From assembly GCF_000712975.1 (NCBI RefSeq), contig NZ_JHQL01000006.1, forward strand, positions 1-64,000: DNA of 64,000 bases, written 5' to 3'. Shown here one piece after another: positions 21,205 to 29,235 of the stretch. The notes beneath the pieces were generated by a model. The model was not told where the DNA came from. It saw only the letters and a list, made by a program, of their open reading frames with translations, and ran no database searches. How positions within the stretch are numbered: the stretch's first letter is position 1; each line of letters begins with the position of its first letter. Origin of the DNA: Vreelandella neptunia. GTDB lineage: Bacteria; Pseudomonadota; Gammaproteobacteria; Pseudomonadales; Halomonadaceae. The position numbers and the translations under genes are program-made.

Positions 21205-21240
21205 CGCTGCCCCGTCCGGCCAGCGGAAAACGGGGCAGCG
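21205..21240 (-). promoter_or_regulatory. Intercistronic hairpin between TAXI and permease genes
   Basis: A perfect 11-bp stem (CGCTGCCCCGT / ACGGGGCAGCG) with a 14-nt loop in the 97-bp gap of the operon, with no T-tract. Such a position commonly protects the upstream binding-protein mRNA and gives more binding protein than permease; that role is inferred. Confidence 0.65.
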
Positions 21241-21256
21241 TAAGAAGGTGCTTGGC

Positions 21257-22240
21257 TTAGTTGATCATGTCATCAGCGATGTCGTAGCCATTCTCTTCGT
21301 ACCAGCGTGCAGCGCCCGGATGGAAGGGCAGCACGTTGTTGTGGACGATATTTTCCGGAATGGTAGTTTCAGCACTACGGTGAACAGAGCGCATACGCTC
21401 ATTGTTTTCCATTGTGGCTTTGGTGACTTCGTAGATAAAGTCTTCCGGCAGATCACAGCCTGCAATGGCGAAGTTCCACATAGACACAGCGCGTGCATCT
21501 TCTTCAAGCGTTGTGTAGGTGCTAGCCGGGATGGTGAACTCTGCAACCGGGAAGCTTTCTAGCACAGTGGCCATTTCTTCTTCGGTAAACTCGATGATAT
21601 TCACATCGGTCTGTACTTCGAGTTGGCTAACGGCTGGGATCGGGATGCCCGCTGCGAAGGCGATAACATCCAGAAGACCGTCCTGTAGCTGGCCACCTAG
21701 GTCAGACCAACCGCCGTTACGGCGATCAAATTCTACGCCCAATGTTTCGAGAATAGCGGGGAAATAGGTGTCTGATGTGGAAGCTGCTGGGCCGAAACCG
21801 ATACGTGCACCTGCAGGAATATCAGAAATGGATTCAATACCGGAGCTTGACAGTGCCGCAATGGAGAACGGTGTTTCATACATGGGGAACAGTGCACAAA
21901 CATTGTCCATTTTCAGGCCAGGTGCCAGCGGGCTTTCCCCTTTAACAGCGTCGGAAGCGGGACCCATCGTCGTTAGGCCAAAGGCCATATCACCACTGTG
22001 TACGAGCGCTAAGTTTTGAGTCGGGCCACCGGTGACTTCGCCACCGCCTGACACATCCAGCTCATCAGCAATAAAGTTAGCCCAGCCTGAGCCATAAACG
22101 AAGTAGGTGCCGCCTTGGCTTGCGGTACCTACCGTGAAATTATTAGGCCAGTCGGAGCGGTCTGCATGGGCAGTTCCTGCGGCAAGCAAAGCACTACCGG
22201 CAACAAGAAGTGCGATAGTTTTAGGCATCGTATTGCGCAT
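21257..22240 (-). CDS. TAXI-family TRAP transporter solute-binding protein
   Basis: Periplasmic receptor of the TRAP system, 327 residues. A signal peptide is evident (KTIALLVAGSALLAAGTAHA, cleaved before DRSDWP). The mature part has the TAXI hallmarks: FTVGTASQGGTYFVYGSGWA near the N terminus, VTGGPTQNLALVHSGDMAFGL, and a YEVTKA motif late. ATG 22240 is preceded by AGGAAA with correct spacing; an upstream ATG at 22282 lacks support. It is the first gene of the two-gene operon, about 76 nt downstream of the predicted sigma-54 start point. Known TAXI ligands include glutamate and other carboxylates. Confidence 0.9.
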   Translation of the reverse strand: MRNTMPKTIALLVAGSALLAAGTAHADRSDWPNNFTVGTASQGGTYFVYGSGWANFIADELDVSGGGEVTGGPTQNLALVHSGDMAFGLTTMGPASDAVKGESPLAPGLKMDNVCALFPMYETPFSIAALSSSGIESISDIPAGARIGFGPAASTSDTYFPAILETLGVEFDRRNGGWSDLGGQLQDGLLDVIAFAAGIPIPAVSQLEVQTDVNIIEFTEEEMATVLESFPVAEFTIPASTYTTLEEDARAVSMWNFAIAGCDLPEDFIYEVTKATMENNERMRSVHRSAETTIPENIVHNNVLPFHPGAARWYEENGYDIADDMIN

Positions 22241-22326
22241 GGCGAGATTTCCTAAGCTGTTATTGGGATTATCGTCTGGCATGTATCAGTTCTGCCAGTG
22301 GCTTTATCGTTAAGCAGCTTATATAG

Positions 22327-22342
22327 AGCGATAGTCATGCCA
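22327..22342 (-). promoter_or_regulatory. Sigma-54 (-24/-12) promoter of the TAXI-TRAP operon
   Basis: On the minus strand the sequence reads TGGCATG-ACTA-TCGCT, against the known consensus TGGCACG-N4-TTGCW. The invariant GG and GC are separated by exactly 10 bases. The expected start is near 22316, leaving about 76 nt to the ATG of the binding protein. Confidence 0.7.
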
Positions 22343-22417
22343 GTTGAAAGCCTGGTTTTTAAAATCAGTAGCTTAAAATTTTCTTATTCAACTTTGGTTG
22401 AAATAGGAATAGCACGA

Positions 22418-22472
22418 AGTGTCTGGGGTTTCGCACACTGCTTGCTATTTGATGTGTGGTTTTTCGCACACT
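22418..22472 (-). promoter_or_regulatory. Two tandem enhancer-like sites upstream of the sigma-54 promoter
   Basis: Two 22-bp imperfect copies, at 22418-22439 and 22451-22472, lie exactly 33 bp apart (about three helical turns). Both share TTTCGCACACT at one end, and each is an imperfect inverted repeat of TGTG...CACA type. They lie about 110 and 145 bp upstream of the predicted start, the usual distance for enhancer-binding activators such as DctD, whose gene is also in this window. The assignment to DctD is inferred. Confidence 0.55.
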
Positions 22473-22473
22473 T

Positions 22474-22522
22474 TGAGGAGTGAGGAGTGAGGAGTGAGGA
22501 GTGAGGAGTGAGGAGTGAGGAG
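22474..22522. repeat. Seven perfect copies of a 7-bp tandem repeat (TGAGGAG)
   Basis: TGAGGAG is repeated seven times without error from 22474 to 22522. It abuts the distal enhancer-like site. Perfect short repeats like this are prone to change copy number by slippage. Confidence 0.95.
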
Positions 22523-22527
22523 TTGAA

Positions 22528-22550
22528 GGCCTCCAACGTGGTGGAGGCTT
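22528..22550 (-). terminator. Small hairpin downstream of yheV
   Basis: A 7-bp stem GCCTCCA / TGGAGGC. It lies 38 bp past the yheV stop and just upstream of the 7-bp repeat. No T-tract on the minus strand, so intrinsic termination is doubtful. Confidence 0.35.
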
Positions 22551-22587
22551 AAATTAAAAGCGATGGCATAATGCTTGGGATAGGGGG

Positions 22588-22839
22588 TTAACGTTTAGGT
22601 TTGCCGGGGTCGAGAATGCGTACTGGTTGCACATCTTGCGTTTTTTGCTCTTCGCGTACTTGATTAACGCGGGTAGTCAACTCTGATGCCGACTCATCTT
22701 CAATCGGCAACTGCTCGAAAAAGTCGCAGTTAACGCATTCCCGGTAACGAATGCTGTTTTGCTCCCAGGCGCGAATTCGATCCATGGCTGCGCAGCGTGG
22801 GCAGGTTACTCCAGCAATAAAGCGTTTCACACTCGACAT
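22588..22839 (-). CDS. yheV: YheV-family putative zinc-ribbon protein
   Basis: 83 residues from ATG 22839 (GGAG upstream). Two CxxC pairs form a zinc ribbon: CPRCAAMDRI and CVNCDFFEQL. A polar tail ending in basic residues follows. The biochemical role is unknown. The gene sits 63 bp downstream of prlC on the same strand, an arrangement I recall from pseudomonads, so the two are probably co-transcribed. Confidence 0.8.
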   Translation of the reverse strand: MSSVKRFIAGVTCPRCAAMDRIRAWEQNSIRYRECVNCDFFEQLPIEDESASELTTRVNQVREEQKTQDVQPVRILDPGKPKR

Positions 22840-22902
22840 GAGAGGCTCCAACGGTGCGGCAGCCGATAAAGATACCGCACTTAGTGATGGTGAAAATAAA
22901 CG

Positions 22903-24951
22903 TCAGGCTGCGCGGATACCGCTATGGCGCAGCAATGGCTCTACGCTTGGTTCACGGCCTCGGAAAGCGCGAAATAGCTCCGCTGCATCCCTCACGCCAC
23001 CTGGCTCCAGGATCTCTTCGCGGAAGCGTTGACCAGTGATGGGGTCAAAAATACCAGCTTCTTCAAACGCGCTCCATGCATCAGCAGAGAGCACTTCCGC
23101 CCATTTGTAGCTGTAATAGCCCGCCGCATAGCCACCCGCAAAAATATGGCTAAAGCTATTCTGGAAGCGGTTAAAGTCAACCGTCGGCACGACAGAGGTA
23201 TGGCTACGTACATCATCTAGTAGCGTTTGAACATCACTGGCGCTGGGCGCTTCCAGCTCATGGTGCAGGCGCAAATCGAATAATGAAAACTCTATTTGGC
23301 GCACCATTCCCATGGCTGATTGGAAGTTTTTGGCAGCCTGTAAACGCTCTAGCAGATCAGCGGGCAGAGGCTCGTCAGTATCGACATGCTTGGCGAGCAG
23401 GTCTAGTCCTTCGCGTTCCCAGCAGTAGTTCTCCATGAATTGGCTGGGCAGTTCAACGGCGTCCCAAGCAACGCCGTTAATACCAGAGATATCGGCGATA
23501 TCCTGTTTGGTTAGCATGTGATGCAAACCGTGACCGAACTCATGAAACAGCGTGGTGACTTCATCATGTGTCAGTAGGGCGGGTTTATCGCCAACTGGGG
23601 CGGTGAAATTACAGGTTAGAAATGCTACTGGCAGCTGAAGGCCATTCTCAGTTTGGCGGCGTACGCGGCAATCAGCCATCCACGCACCACCACGTTTGCT
23701 TTCGCGAGCGTAAAGGTCCAAGTAGAAACCAGCGATCGGCTTTCCCTGTTCAGTAATACGGAAGTACTGAACATCGTTGTGATAGCTAGGCGCCTTAAGG
23801 TCTGCCTCGATTCGAACGCCATACAGGCGCTCTACGACTTGAAACAGTCCATCCACCACCCGTGGCGCAGAGAAGTAAGGGCGAAGCTGCTCTTGTGAGA
23901 TGGAGTGACGCGCCTCGCGCAGTTTTTCGCTGGCATAGGCCACATCCCACGGCTCAAGCGTTTCAATCCCTAATTCTTCGCGGGCATAGCCGCTGAGCTC
24001 TGCGACTTCTTCCTTGGCCTGCGGGACGGCGCGGCGAGCGAGGTCATTCAGAAACTCAAGCACCTGTTCGGGAGAGTCGGCCATCTTCGTCGTGAGCGAA
24101 TAATCAGCGTAGGTAGGAAAGCCGAGTAAATGAGCAAGCTCTTGGCGAAGTGCCAGTATCTCTTCAAGAACGGGAGCATTGTCGAACTTCCCCGTATCTG
24201 GGCCTTGATCGGAAGCACGGGTGACAAACGCGGTATATACCTCACGCCGCAATTCTCGGTTATCAGCGTAACTAATAATCGGGAAAAAACTTGGGAAATC
24301 GAGAGTAATGCGGTAGCCATCGACACCTTTAGCTTGGGCGTTTGCTTTCAGCGTATCGAGCGCACTTTCCGGCACACCGGCAAGTTCATCAAGATGACCA
24401 ATATCCTTATGCCATGCTTGTGTAGCATCGAGCACGTTGTTAGAAAACTGGTTGGATAAGGTTGATAGGCGTGCTTGGATCTCACCGTAGCGGGTCTTTT
24501 TGTCAGCGGGCAAATCGACGCCGGCCAGACGAAAATCGCGCAAAGCGTTATCTACTGTGCGCTGCTGAGCAGGGGTTAGCTGCGTCCATCTATCTTTCTG
24601 CTTAAGTGCCTGCCAACCATTAAAAAGACCTTCGTGCTGTCCCATCCAAGTGCTAAACGCTGAGAGCTTTTCTAAACATGCCTGATAGGCTTCCCGCAGT
24701 TCGGGGGTGTTCATCGTGCCGTTAAGATGTGAGATAGGCGACCACGCCTGAGAAAGACGATCATTAACAGCCTCTAGCGGCGCAGCAAAGTTATCCCAAC
24801 GTGGTGGCGCTGTAGCGGCCTGTTGAGCGAGTCGGTCGATGACTTCCCGGCTTTCATTTAGCAGCGCTTCCACCGCAGGCACGACGTGTTCGGCGCGAAT
24901 GTCAGTGAAAGGGGGAAGCTCATGCGGCTCTAGCAACGGATTGCGGGACAT
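22903..24951 (-). CDS. prlC: Oligopeptidase A (M3 metallopeptidase)
   Basis: A cytosolic zinc peptidase that degrades short peptides, including cleaved signal peptides. 682 residues, equal to E. coli OpdA. The zinc site is HEFGHGLHH at about residues 470-478, with the third ligand Glu downstream in the MENYCWERE region. SRNPLLEPHELPPF at the N terminus is characteristic. ATG 24951 is preferred over the upstream GTG 24957 because GAGG sits just before it. In E. coli the gene responds to heat shock; a weak sigma-32-like sequence lies at about 25034-25061. Confidence 0.93.
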   Translation of the reverse strand: MSRNPLLEPHELPPFTDIRAEHVVPAVEALLNESREVIDRLAQQAATAPPRWDNFAAPLEAVNDRLSQAWSPISHLNGTMNTPELREAYQACLEKLSAFSTWMGQHEGLFNGWQALKQKDRWTQLTPAQQRTVDNALRDFRLAGVDLPADKKTRYGEIQARLSTLSNQFSNNVLDATQAWHKDIGHLDELAGVPESALDTLKANAQAKGVDGYRITLDFPSFFPIISYADNRELRREVYTAFVTRASDQGPDTGKFDNAPVLEEILALRQELAHLLGFPTYADYSLTTKMADSPEQVLEFLNDLARRAVPQAKEEVAELSGYAREELGIETLEPWDVAYASEKLREARHSISQEQLRPYFSAPRVVDGLFQVVERLYGVRIEADLKAPSYHNDVQYFRITEQGKPIAGFYLDLYARESKRGGAWMADCRVRRQTENGLQLPVAFLTCNFTAPVGDKPALLTHDEVTTLFHEFGHGLHHMLTKQDIADISGINGVAWDAVELPSQFMENYCWEREGLDLLAKHVDTDEPLPADLLERLQAAKNFQSAMGMVRQIEFSLFDLRLHHELEAPSASDVQTLLDDVRSHTSVVPTVDFNRFQNSFSHIFAGGYAAGYYSYKWAEVLSADAWSAFEEAGIFDPITGQRFREEILEPGGVRDAAELFRAFRGREPSVEPLLRHSGIRAA

Positions 24952-25173
24952 AGGCACCTCGTAGGCATTAATTTTTAACTCGTAACGTTTTTAAATACGT
25001 TAGTGGCGCATAAAAACGCAATAATAATGACACAGTGCGGGCGGTGGGGCTGCGTTTCAATGTCTAAGCTTAATAGTGTGTCTTATAGCAAGGTTTGGCC
25101 TAAGCGTAAGTGCCTGCTAGTCTTGCCGACTTTTAGTGTCGCCAACTAGTGCCACCAATGGCAGGAGCAAGTG

Positions 25174-26514
25174 ATGAGTGAAACGCTGGAGCGCTGGGGG
25201 TCAAAGCGAGCCTTCATCTTAGCGGTAACGGGAGCTGCAGTTGGGTTGGGTAATATTTGGCGCTTCCCGTACGTTGCAGGCGAGAACGGTGGTGCGGCAT
25301 TTTTATTGATCTATGTGGCGTTCGTACTTCTGTTAGGTATCCCTGTAATGATGGCCGAGATTTTAATTGGGCGGGCGGGGCGCCGGGGGCCTATGCAAGC
25401 ACTGAGTAGGCTAGCTGTTGAAGCAGGCGCTTCTCGACACTGGCGTTGGTTAGGGTTGTTTGGAGCATTCACCGTCTTCTGTATTTTATCGTTTTACTCG
25501 GTGGTGTCAGGTTGGTCGATTGAGTTTTTAGTCGCTTCAATAAACGGAAATTTCGATGGCGCAAGTGCCGCAGAAATAGGTGCGGGTTTCGAGGCGTTTC
25601 TGGCAAACCCAGGCCTGTTGATTTTTAATCACTCGTTGTTCCTATTTATGACCATGACAGTCGTGGCCGCTGGCGTTGCCAAAGGCCTAGAGCGGTTGAA
25701 CAACCTATTAATGCCGCTGCTGTACGGTTTATTGTTGCTACTGGCTGGTTATGCCACGACCACCGACGGATTTGGTACAGCCCTTTCATGGTTGTTTTTA
25801 CCGTCTTTTGGCGATGTAACGACTTCAGTGGTGTTGCATGCTATGGGGCATGCGTTTTTTACCCTTGCCGTAGGGGCCTGCGCGCTAATGGCTTATGGGG
25901 CTTATATGCCTGATGAGCAGAGCTTACCGAAAGCCGCTTTTGCAGTTGCAATGCTCGATATCAGCGTCGCCTTGTTAGCAGGGATTGCGATCTTTTCGGT
26001 GGTATTTGCCCAAGGTATGGACCCCGCTGATGGTCCTGGGTTGATGTTTGTGACGCTGCCTATTGCTTTTTCTGAGCTGCCTTGGGGAGCGTTTTGGTTA
26101 AGTGTGTTCTTTTTGCTGCTCTTATTGGCTACCTGGACGTCAGCGATTAACCTCGCTGAACCCATGGTGGCAACGTTGCAAGGGCTTGGCTGGCGTCGCA
26201 GTGTATCAACGGCCGTCGTGGCGCTTAGCGTATGGCTGTTAGGACTGCTTTCGGCATTTTCGTTTTCTACCCTCGCCGATTTTAGACCGTTGTTTGGTCG
26301 TAATGTGTTTGAGTTAGTTAGTAGTATTCCGCCTGATATTTTTCTGCCTATGGGGGGGCTATTAATTGCTATCTTTGCGGCATGGGTGATGCCCCGTACG
26401 CAGGTTGTACAGGCATTGGGTGTTGGCGAGAGAGGCTATGTACTCTGGCGTAATATTGTACGCTGGGTGTCGATTCCGCTGACGTTTATTGTATTGCTCG
26501 GCGGGTTGCTATAG
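25174..26514 (+). CDS. NSS-family sodium-dependent transporter
   Basis: 446 residues, about eleven or twelve membrane helices, the LeuT-like neurotransmitter:sodium symporter family. The TM1 signature is clear: RWGSKRAFILAVTGAAVGLG followed by NIWRFPYVAGENGG, with the sodium and substrate site residues in the unwound region. Substrates in bacteria are usually amino acids; this one is unassigned. The start at ATG 25174 follows GGCAGGAGC. It is divergent from prlC and upstream of the yrdA-like gene (43 bp). Confidence 0.87.
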   Translation: MSETLERWGSKRAFILAVTGAAVGLGNIWRFPYVAGENGGAAFLLIYVAFVLLLGIPVMMAEILIGRAGRRGPMQALSRLAVEAGASRHWRWLGLFGAFTVFCILSFYSVVSGWSIEFLVASINGNFDGASAAEIGAGFEAFLANPGLLIFNHSLFLFMTMTVVAAGVAKGLERLNNLLMPLLYGLLLLLAGYATTTDGFGTALSWLFLPSFGDVTTSVVLHAMGHAFFTLAVGACALMAYGAYMPDEQSLPKAAFAVAMLDISVALLAGIAIFSVVFAQGMDPADGPGLMFVTLPIAFSELPWGAFWLSVFFLLLLLATWTSAINLAEPMVATLQGLGWRRSVSTAVVALSVWLLGLLSAFSFSTLADFRPLFGRNVFELVSSIPPDIFLPMGGLLIAIFAAWVMPRTQVVQALGVGERGYVLWRNIVRWVSIPLTFIVLLGGLL

Positions 26515-26557
26515 TCCTTGAATATTTGAATCCAGTAGCGTTAAACAGGAGTGTGCA

Positions 26558-27094
26558 ATGAGCAATGCCCTACGACCATTTCAAGGTATGTCGCCTCGCC
26601 TGGGTGAACGGGTTTATATCGACCCCGCCAGTGTGGTGATTGGTGATGTAGAGCTGGGCGATGACTGTTCGGTGTGGCCGACGACCGTGATTAGGGGGGA
26701 TATGCATCGGATTCGCATTGGCGCTCGCACTAGCGTGCAGGATGGCAGCGTGCTGCATATTACCCATGCCAGCGATTTCAATCCTGATGGTTTCCCACTG
26801 ACGATTGGTGATGATGTCACCATTGGCCATAAAGCGATTTTACATGGCTGTACGCTGGGTAGCCGTATTTTGGTGGGTATGGGGGCGATTGTGATGGATG
26901 GAGCAGTTGTCGAGGATGAGGTGATTATTGCGGCTGGCGCAGTTGTTACACCAGGCAAACGTTTGGAAAGCGGTTATGTCTATGCTGGAAACCCGGCGAA
27001 AGCGTTGCGTCCACTCAAAGATAAAGAGCGCGCTTTCTTTCCTTACACGGCAGGCAACTACGTTAAGTTAAAAGATCAGTTCCTCACTCAGTAA
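26558..27094 (+). CDS. yrdA: Gamma-carbonic anhydrase-like hexapeptide protein (YrdA family)
   Basis: 178 residues forming a left-handed beta helix of hexapeptide repeats. Motifs: VIRGDMHRIRIG, SVQDGSVLHIT and IGHKAILHGC, which carry the His ligands of a metal site shared between subunits. Family members are trimers; carbonic anhydrase activity is uncertain for many. ATG 26558 follows CAGGAG. It follows the NSS transporter closely and may be co-transcribed with it. Confidence 0.88.
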   Translation: MSNALRPFQGMSPRLGERVYIDPASVVIGDVELGDDCSVWPTTVIRGDMHRIRIGARTSVQDGSVLHITHASDFNPDGFPLTIGDDVTIGHKAILHGCTLGSRILVGMGAIVMDGAVVEDEVIIAAGAVVTPGKRLESGYVYAGNPAKALRPLKDKERAFFPYTAGNYVKLKDQFLTQ

Positions 27095-27205
27095 ATTTTC
27101 TAATGTAGGCGCTAAGCAGTTGGCCTAACACTCTTTTTTCTTAAATAGTCATGTTGCGGCAGCCAAAAATCTGGTAATTTATCCAGTTTTCCAGGATGCC
27201 GCGCT

Positions 27206-27877
27206 ATGGCGAATTTTCGCACGCACATTACGGTAGCAGCAGCAGGCGGCGTGCTAATGGCTTATGTCGGCTGGCAGGCACAGTGGTGGCCAGCGACTCA
27301 GGCGCTATTAATTATTGCCTTGGTAGCCTTTGGCGGTATTTTGCCTGACATAGATGCAGATCGTTCTCGCTCTATTCGTTTGATTTTTAACCTTCTATCA
27401 GTACCTTCACTAGTGCTGGGTGTACTGTTGCTGCAACCGTGGTTAACGCCTGGATTATTGCTAGTGGCCTGTGGAAGCATCTACTTTAGCGTACGTTACC
27501 TTGCGGCGGTGGTGTTCTCACGGCTAACGGTTCATCGAGGTATTTGGCATTCACTAATGGCTGCTATGTTGTGTGCGTTAGCGACGGCTGCGCTTAGTTT
27601 TCATTTACTGGCACAGCCGGCTTGGCTGGCCTGGTGTCACGGGGCAGCAGTACTGTTAGGGTTTATTATCCATTTAAGTCTTGATGAACTCTTTAGTGTG
27701 GATCTAGAAGGCGCGCGGCTAAAGCGTTCATTTGGAACCGCGCTGAAGCTGGGTGATGGCCGACGTCCGCTATCAAATGTCTTTATGCTGATTGCGCTAT
27801 TAACGCTAGTGCCATGGGTACCGCCCTGGGATGTACTGGTTGAATTGCTTCATCAAGGGTCGCTGCTATGGCGATAA
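27206..27877 (+). CDS. YdjM/LexA-regulated-type membrane-bound metal-dependent hydrolase
   Basis: 223 residues, mostly hydrophobic with five or six membrane helices. Conserved His and Asp residues near the membrane are seen in RTHITVAAAGG, LPDIDADRSRS, VHRGIWHS and HLSLDELFSVD; these define the YdjM-like (DUF457) family, annotated as metal-dependent hydrolases. No substrate is known. ATG 27206 follows AGGATG. Its 3' end overlaps that of dctD on the opposite strand by 25 bp. Confidence 0.8.
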   Translation: MANFRTHITVAAAGGVLMAYVGWQAQWWPATQALLIIALVAFGGILPDIDADRSRSIRLIFNLLSVPSLVLGVLLLQPWLTPGLLLVACGSIYFSVRYLAAVVFSRLTVHRGIWHSLMAAMLCALATAALSFHLLAQPAWLAWCHGAAVLLGFIIHLSLDELFSVDLEGARLKRSFGTALKLGDGRRPLSNVFMLIALLTLVPWVPPWDVLVELLHQGSLLWR

Positions 27878-29235
27878 TCGTCAGCGCTTAAGCTGTGTTT
27901 TTTGAGTTTGTCGTAGAAGGTTTTGCGGGGAATTCCCAGATGGCGGCACACGTCAGTGACTCTACCATGGTGGCGGGCCAGGGATTGGCTAATTAGGCTC
28001 TTTTCAAATAGCTCAACCTGCCGAGGTAGCGTGGGTTCCTCTGTGTCGGCACTGACCCCTTCTAGTAGCGCATCTAAGCGGTAGTCAAAGGCGGCTCCCA
28101 ATAGCACATATCGCTCGGCAAGGTTACGCAGTTCACGAACATTACCAGGCCAGTCGTGAGCCAGCAGGGCAGCAATCGAAGGGCTATCCAGGGTGGGGGC
28201 TTCTAAGCCACTACGGTTGGCAGCGATCACCGCGAAATGTTGGAATAACAGCGGGATGTCTTCGCGTCGTTCGCGCAGTGCGGGCAGCGGTAGGGTGACC
28301 ACGTTGAGTCGATAGTAGAGATCTTCGCGAAAGTATCCCTCTTCGGCAGCCGCTTTAAGGTCCACTTTGGTGGCAGCAATTACACGAATATTGAGTGGCA
28401 CCGTCTCGTTGGCCCCAAGGCGCTCGACACTACGCTCTTGCAAGACGCGTAACAGTTTAACCTGGAGCGCCAATGGCATTGACTCGATTTCATCCAGGAA
28501 TACGGTGCCGCCATTGGCATGCTCGAATTTACCAATTCGCCGTTCTACTGCGCCGGTAAAGGCACCTTTTTCATGGCCAAACAGCTCTGACTCTATGGTG
28601 TTTTCTGGCACCGCGCCGCAGTTGATCGCCATGAACGGGCTATTACGCCGGGCGCTGCGTTCATGAATGGCGCGGGCAACAAGGTCTTTTCCGGTGCCGG
28701 TTTCGCCAAACAGGAGTACATCAGCTTCTACTTGGCTGATGCGTTGAATCATTGCCGCTAGGCGAGAAATCACCGCCGTACGGCCAACTAAACGAGGCCC
28801 AAGAGCGGCTTGTTGTACCTCAAGTTCAGCTTTTAAACGCAGATTTTCCAAGCTTAGCTGGCGCTTTTCGATGCCTCGCCTCACAACATCAAGTAGCTGG
28901 TCGCCCGCGAAAGGTTTTTCCAGAAAATCCCAAGCGCCTGCACGCATTGCTTCTACCGCCGTCGATATATCACCGTGACCAGTGATTAAAATAATTGGCA
29001 GTGTGGCATCGCGACTATGTAACTCATTCAACAGCGTCATGCCGTCCATTCCTGGCATCCTGATATCGCTAACAATGACACCGGGGAAATTCGCTGGCAG
29101 AGCTTCCAGCGCTTGCTCAGCAGATTCAAAGCAGTGAGGTGTGTAGCCGGCAAGTTCAAGTGTTTGGCTAGCGGTGATACGCAGGTGCGGTTCATCGTCG
29201 ATCACCATGACCGGCAGTGTCGACGGCTCATGCAT
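27853..29235 (-). CDS. dctD: Sigma-54-dependent response regulator, DctD-like
   Basis: 460 residues. Receiver domain (1-120) with acidic pair D13/D14 and phospho-acceptor D57 in VSDIRMPGMDG. AAA+ domain (about 145-385) with Walker A GETGTGKD, the sigma-54 contact loop GAFTGA in HEKGAFTGAVERR, and Walker B VFLDEIESM. A Fis-type HTH ends the protein (RVTDVCRHLGIPRKTFYDKL). It activates sigma-54 promoters when phosphorylated by DctB. Its start overlaps the end of dctB by 8 nt. A matching promoter and tandem enhancer-like sites lie upstream of the TAXI-TRAP operon in this window. Confidence 0.9.
   Translation of the reverse strand: MHEPSTLPVMVIDDEPHLRITASQTLELAGYTPHCFESAEQALEALPANFPGVIVSDIRMPGMDGMTLLNELHSRDATLPIILITGHGDISTAVEAMRAGAWDFLEKPFAGDQLLDVVRRGIEKRQLSLENLRLKAELEVQQAALGPRLVGRTAVISRLAAMIQRISQVEADVLLFGETGTGKDLVARAIHERSARRNSPFMAINCGAVPENTIESELFGHEKGAFTGAVERRIGKFEHANGGTVFLDEIESMPLALQVKLLRVLQERSVERLGANETVPLNIRVIAATKVDLKAAAEEGYFREDLYYRLNVVTLPLPALRERREDIPLLFQHFAVIAANRSGLEAPTLDSPSIAALLAHDWPGNVRELRNLAERYVLLGAAFDYRLDALLEGVSADTEEPTLPRQVELFEKSLISQSLARHHGRVTDVCRHLGIPRKTFYDKLKKHSLSADDYRHSSDP

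Noticed and set aside
22474..22522. CRISPR-like array
   Set aside because: Contiguous 7-bp units without spacers, a simple tandem repeat.
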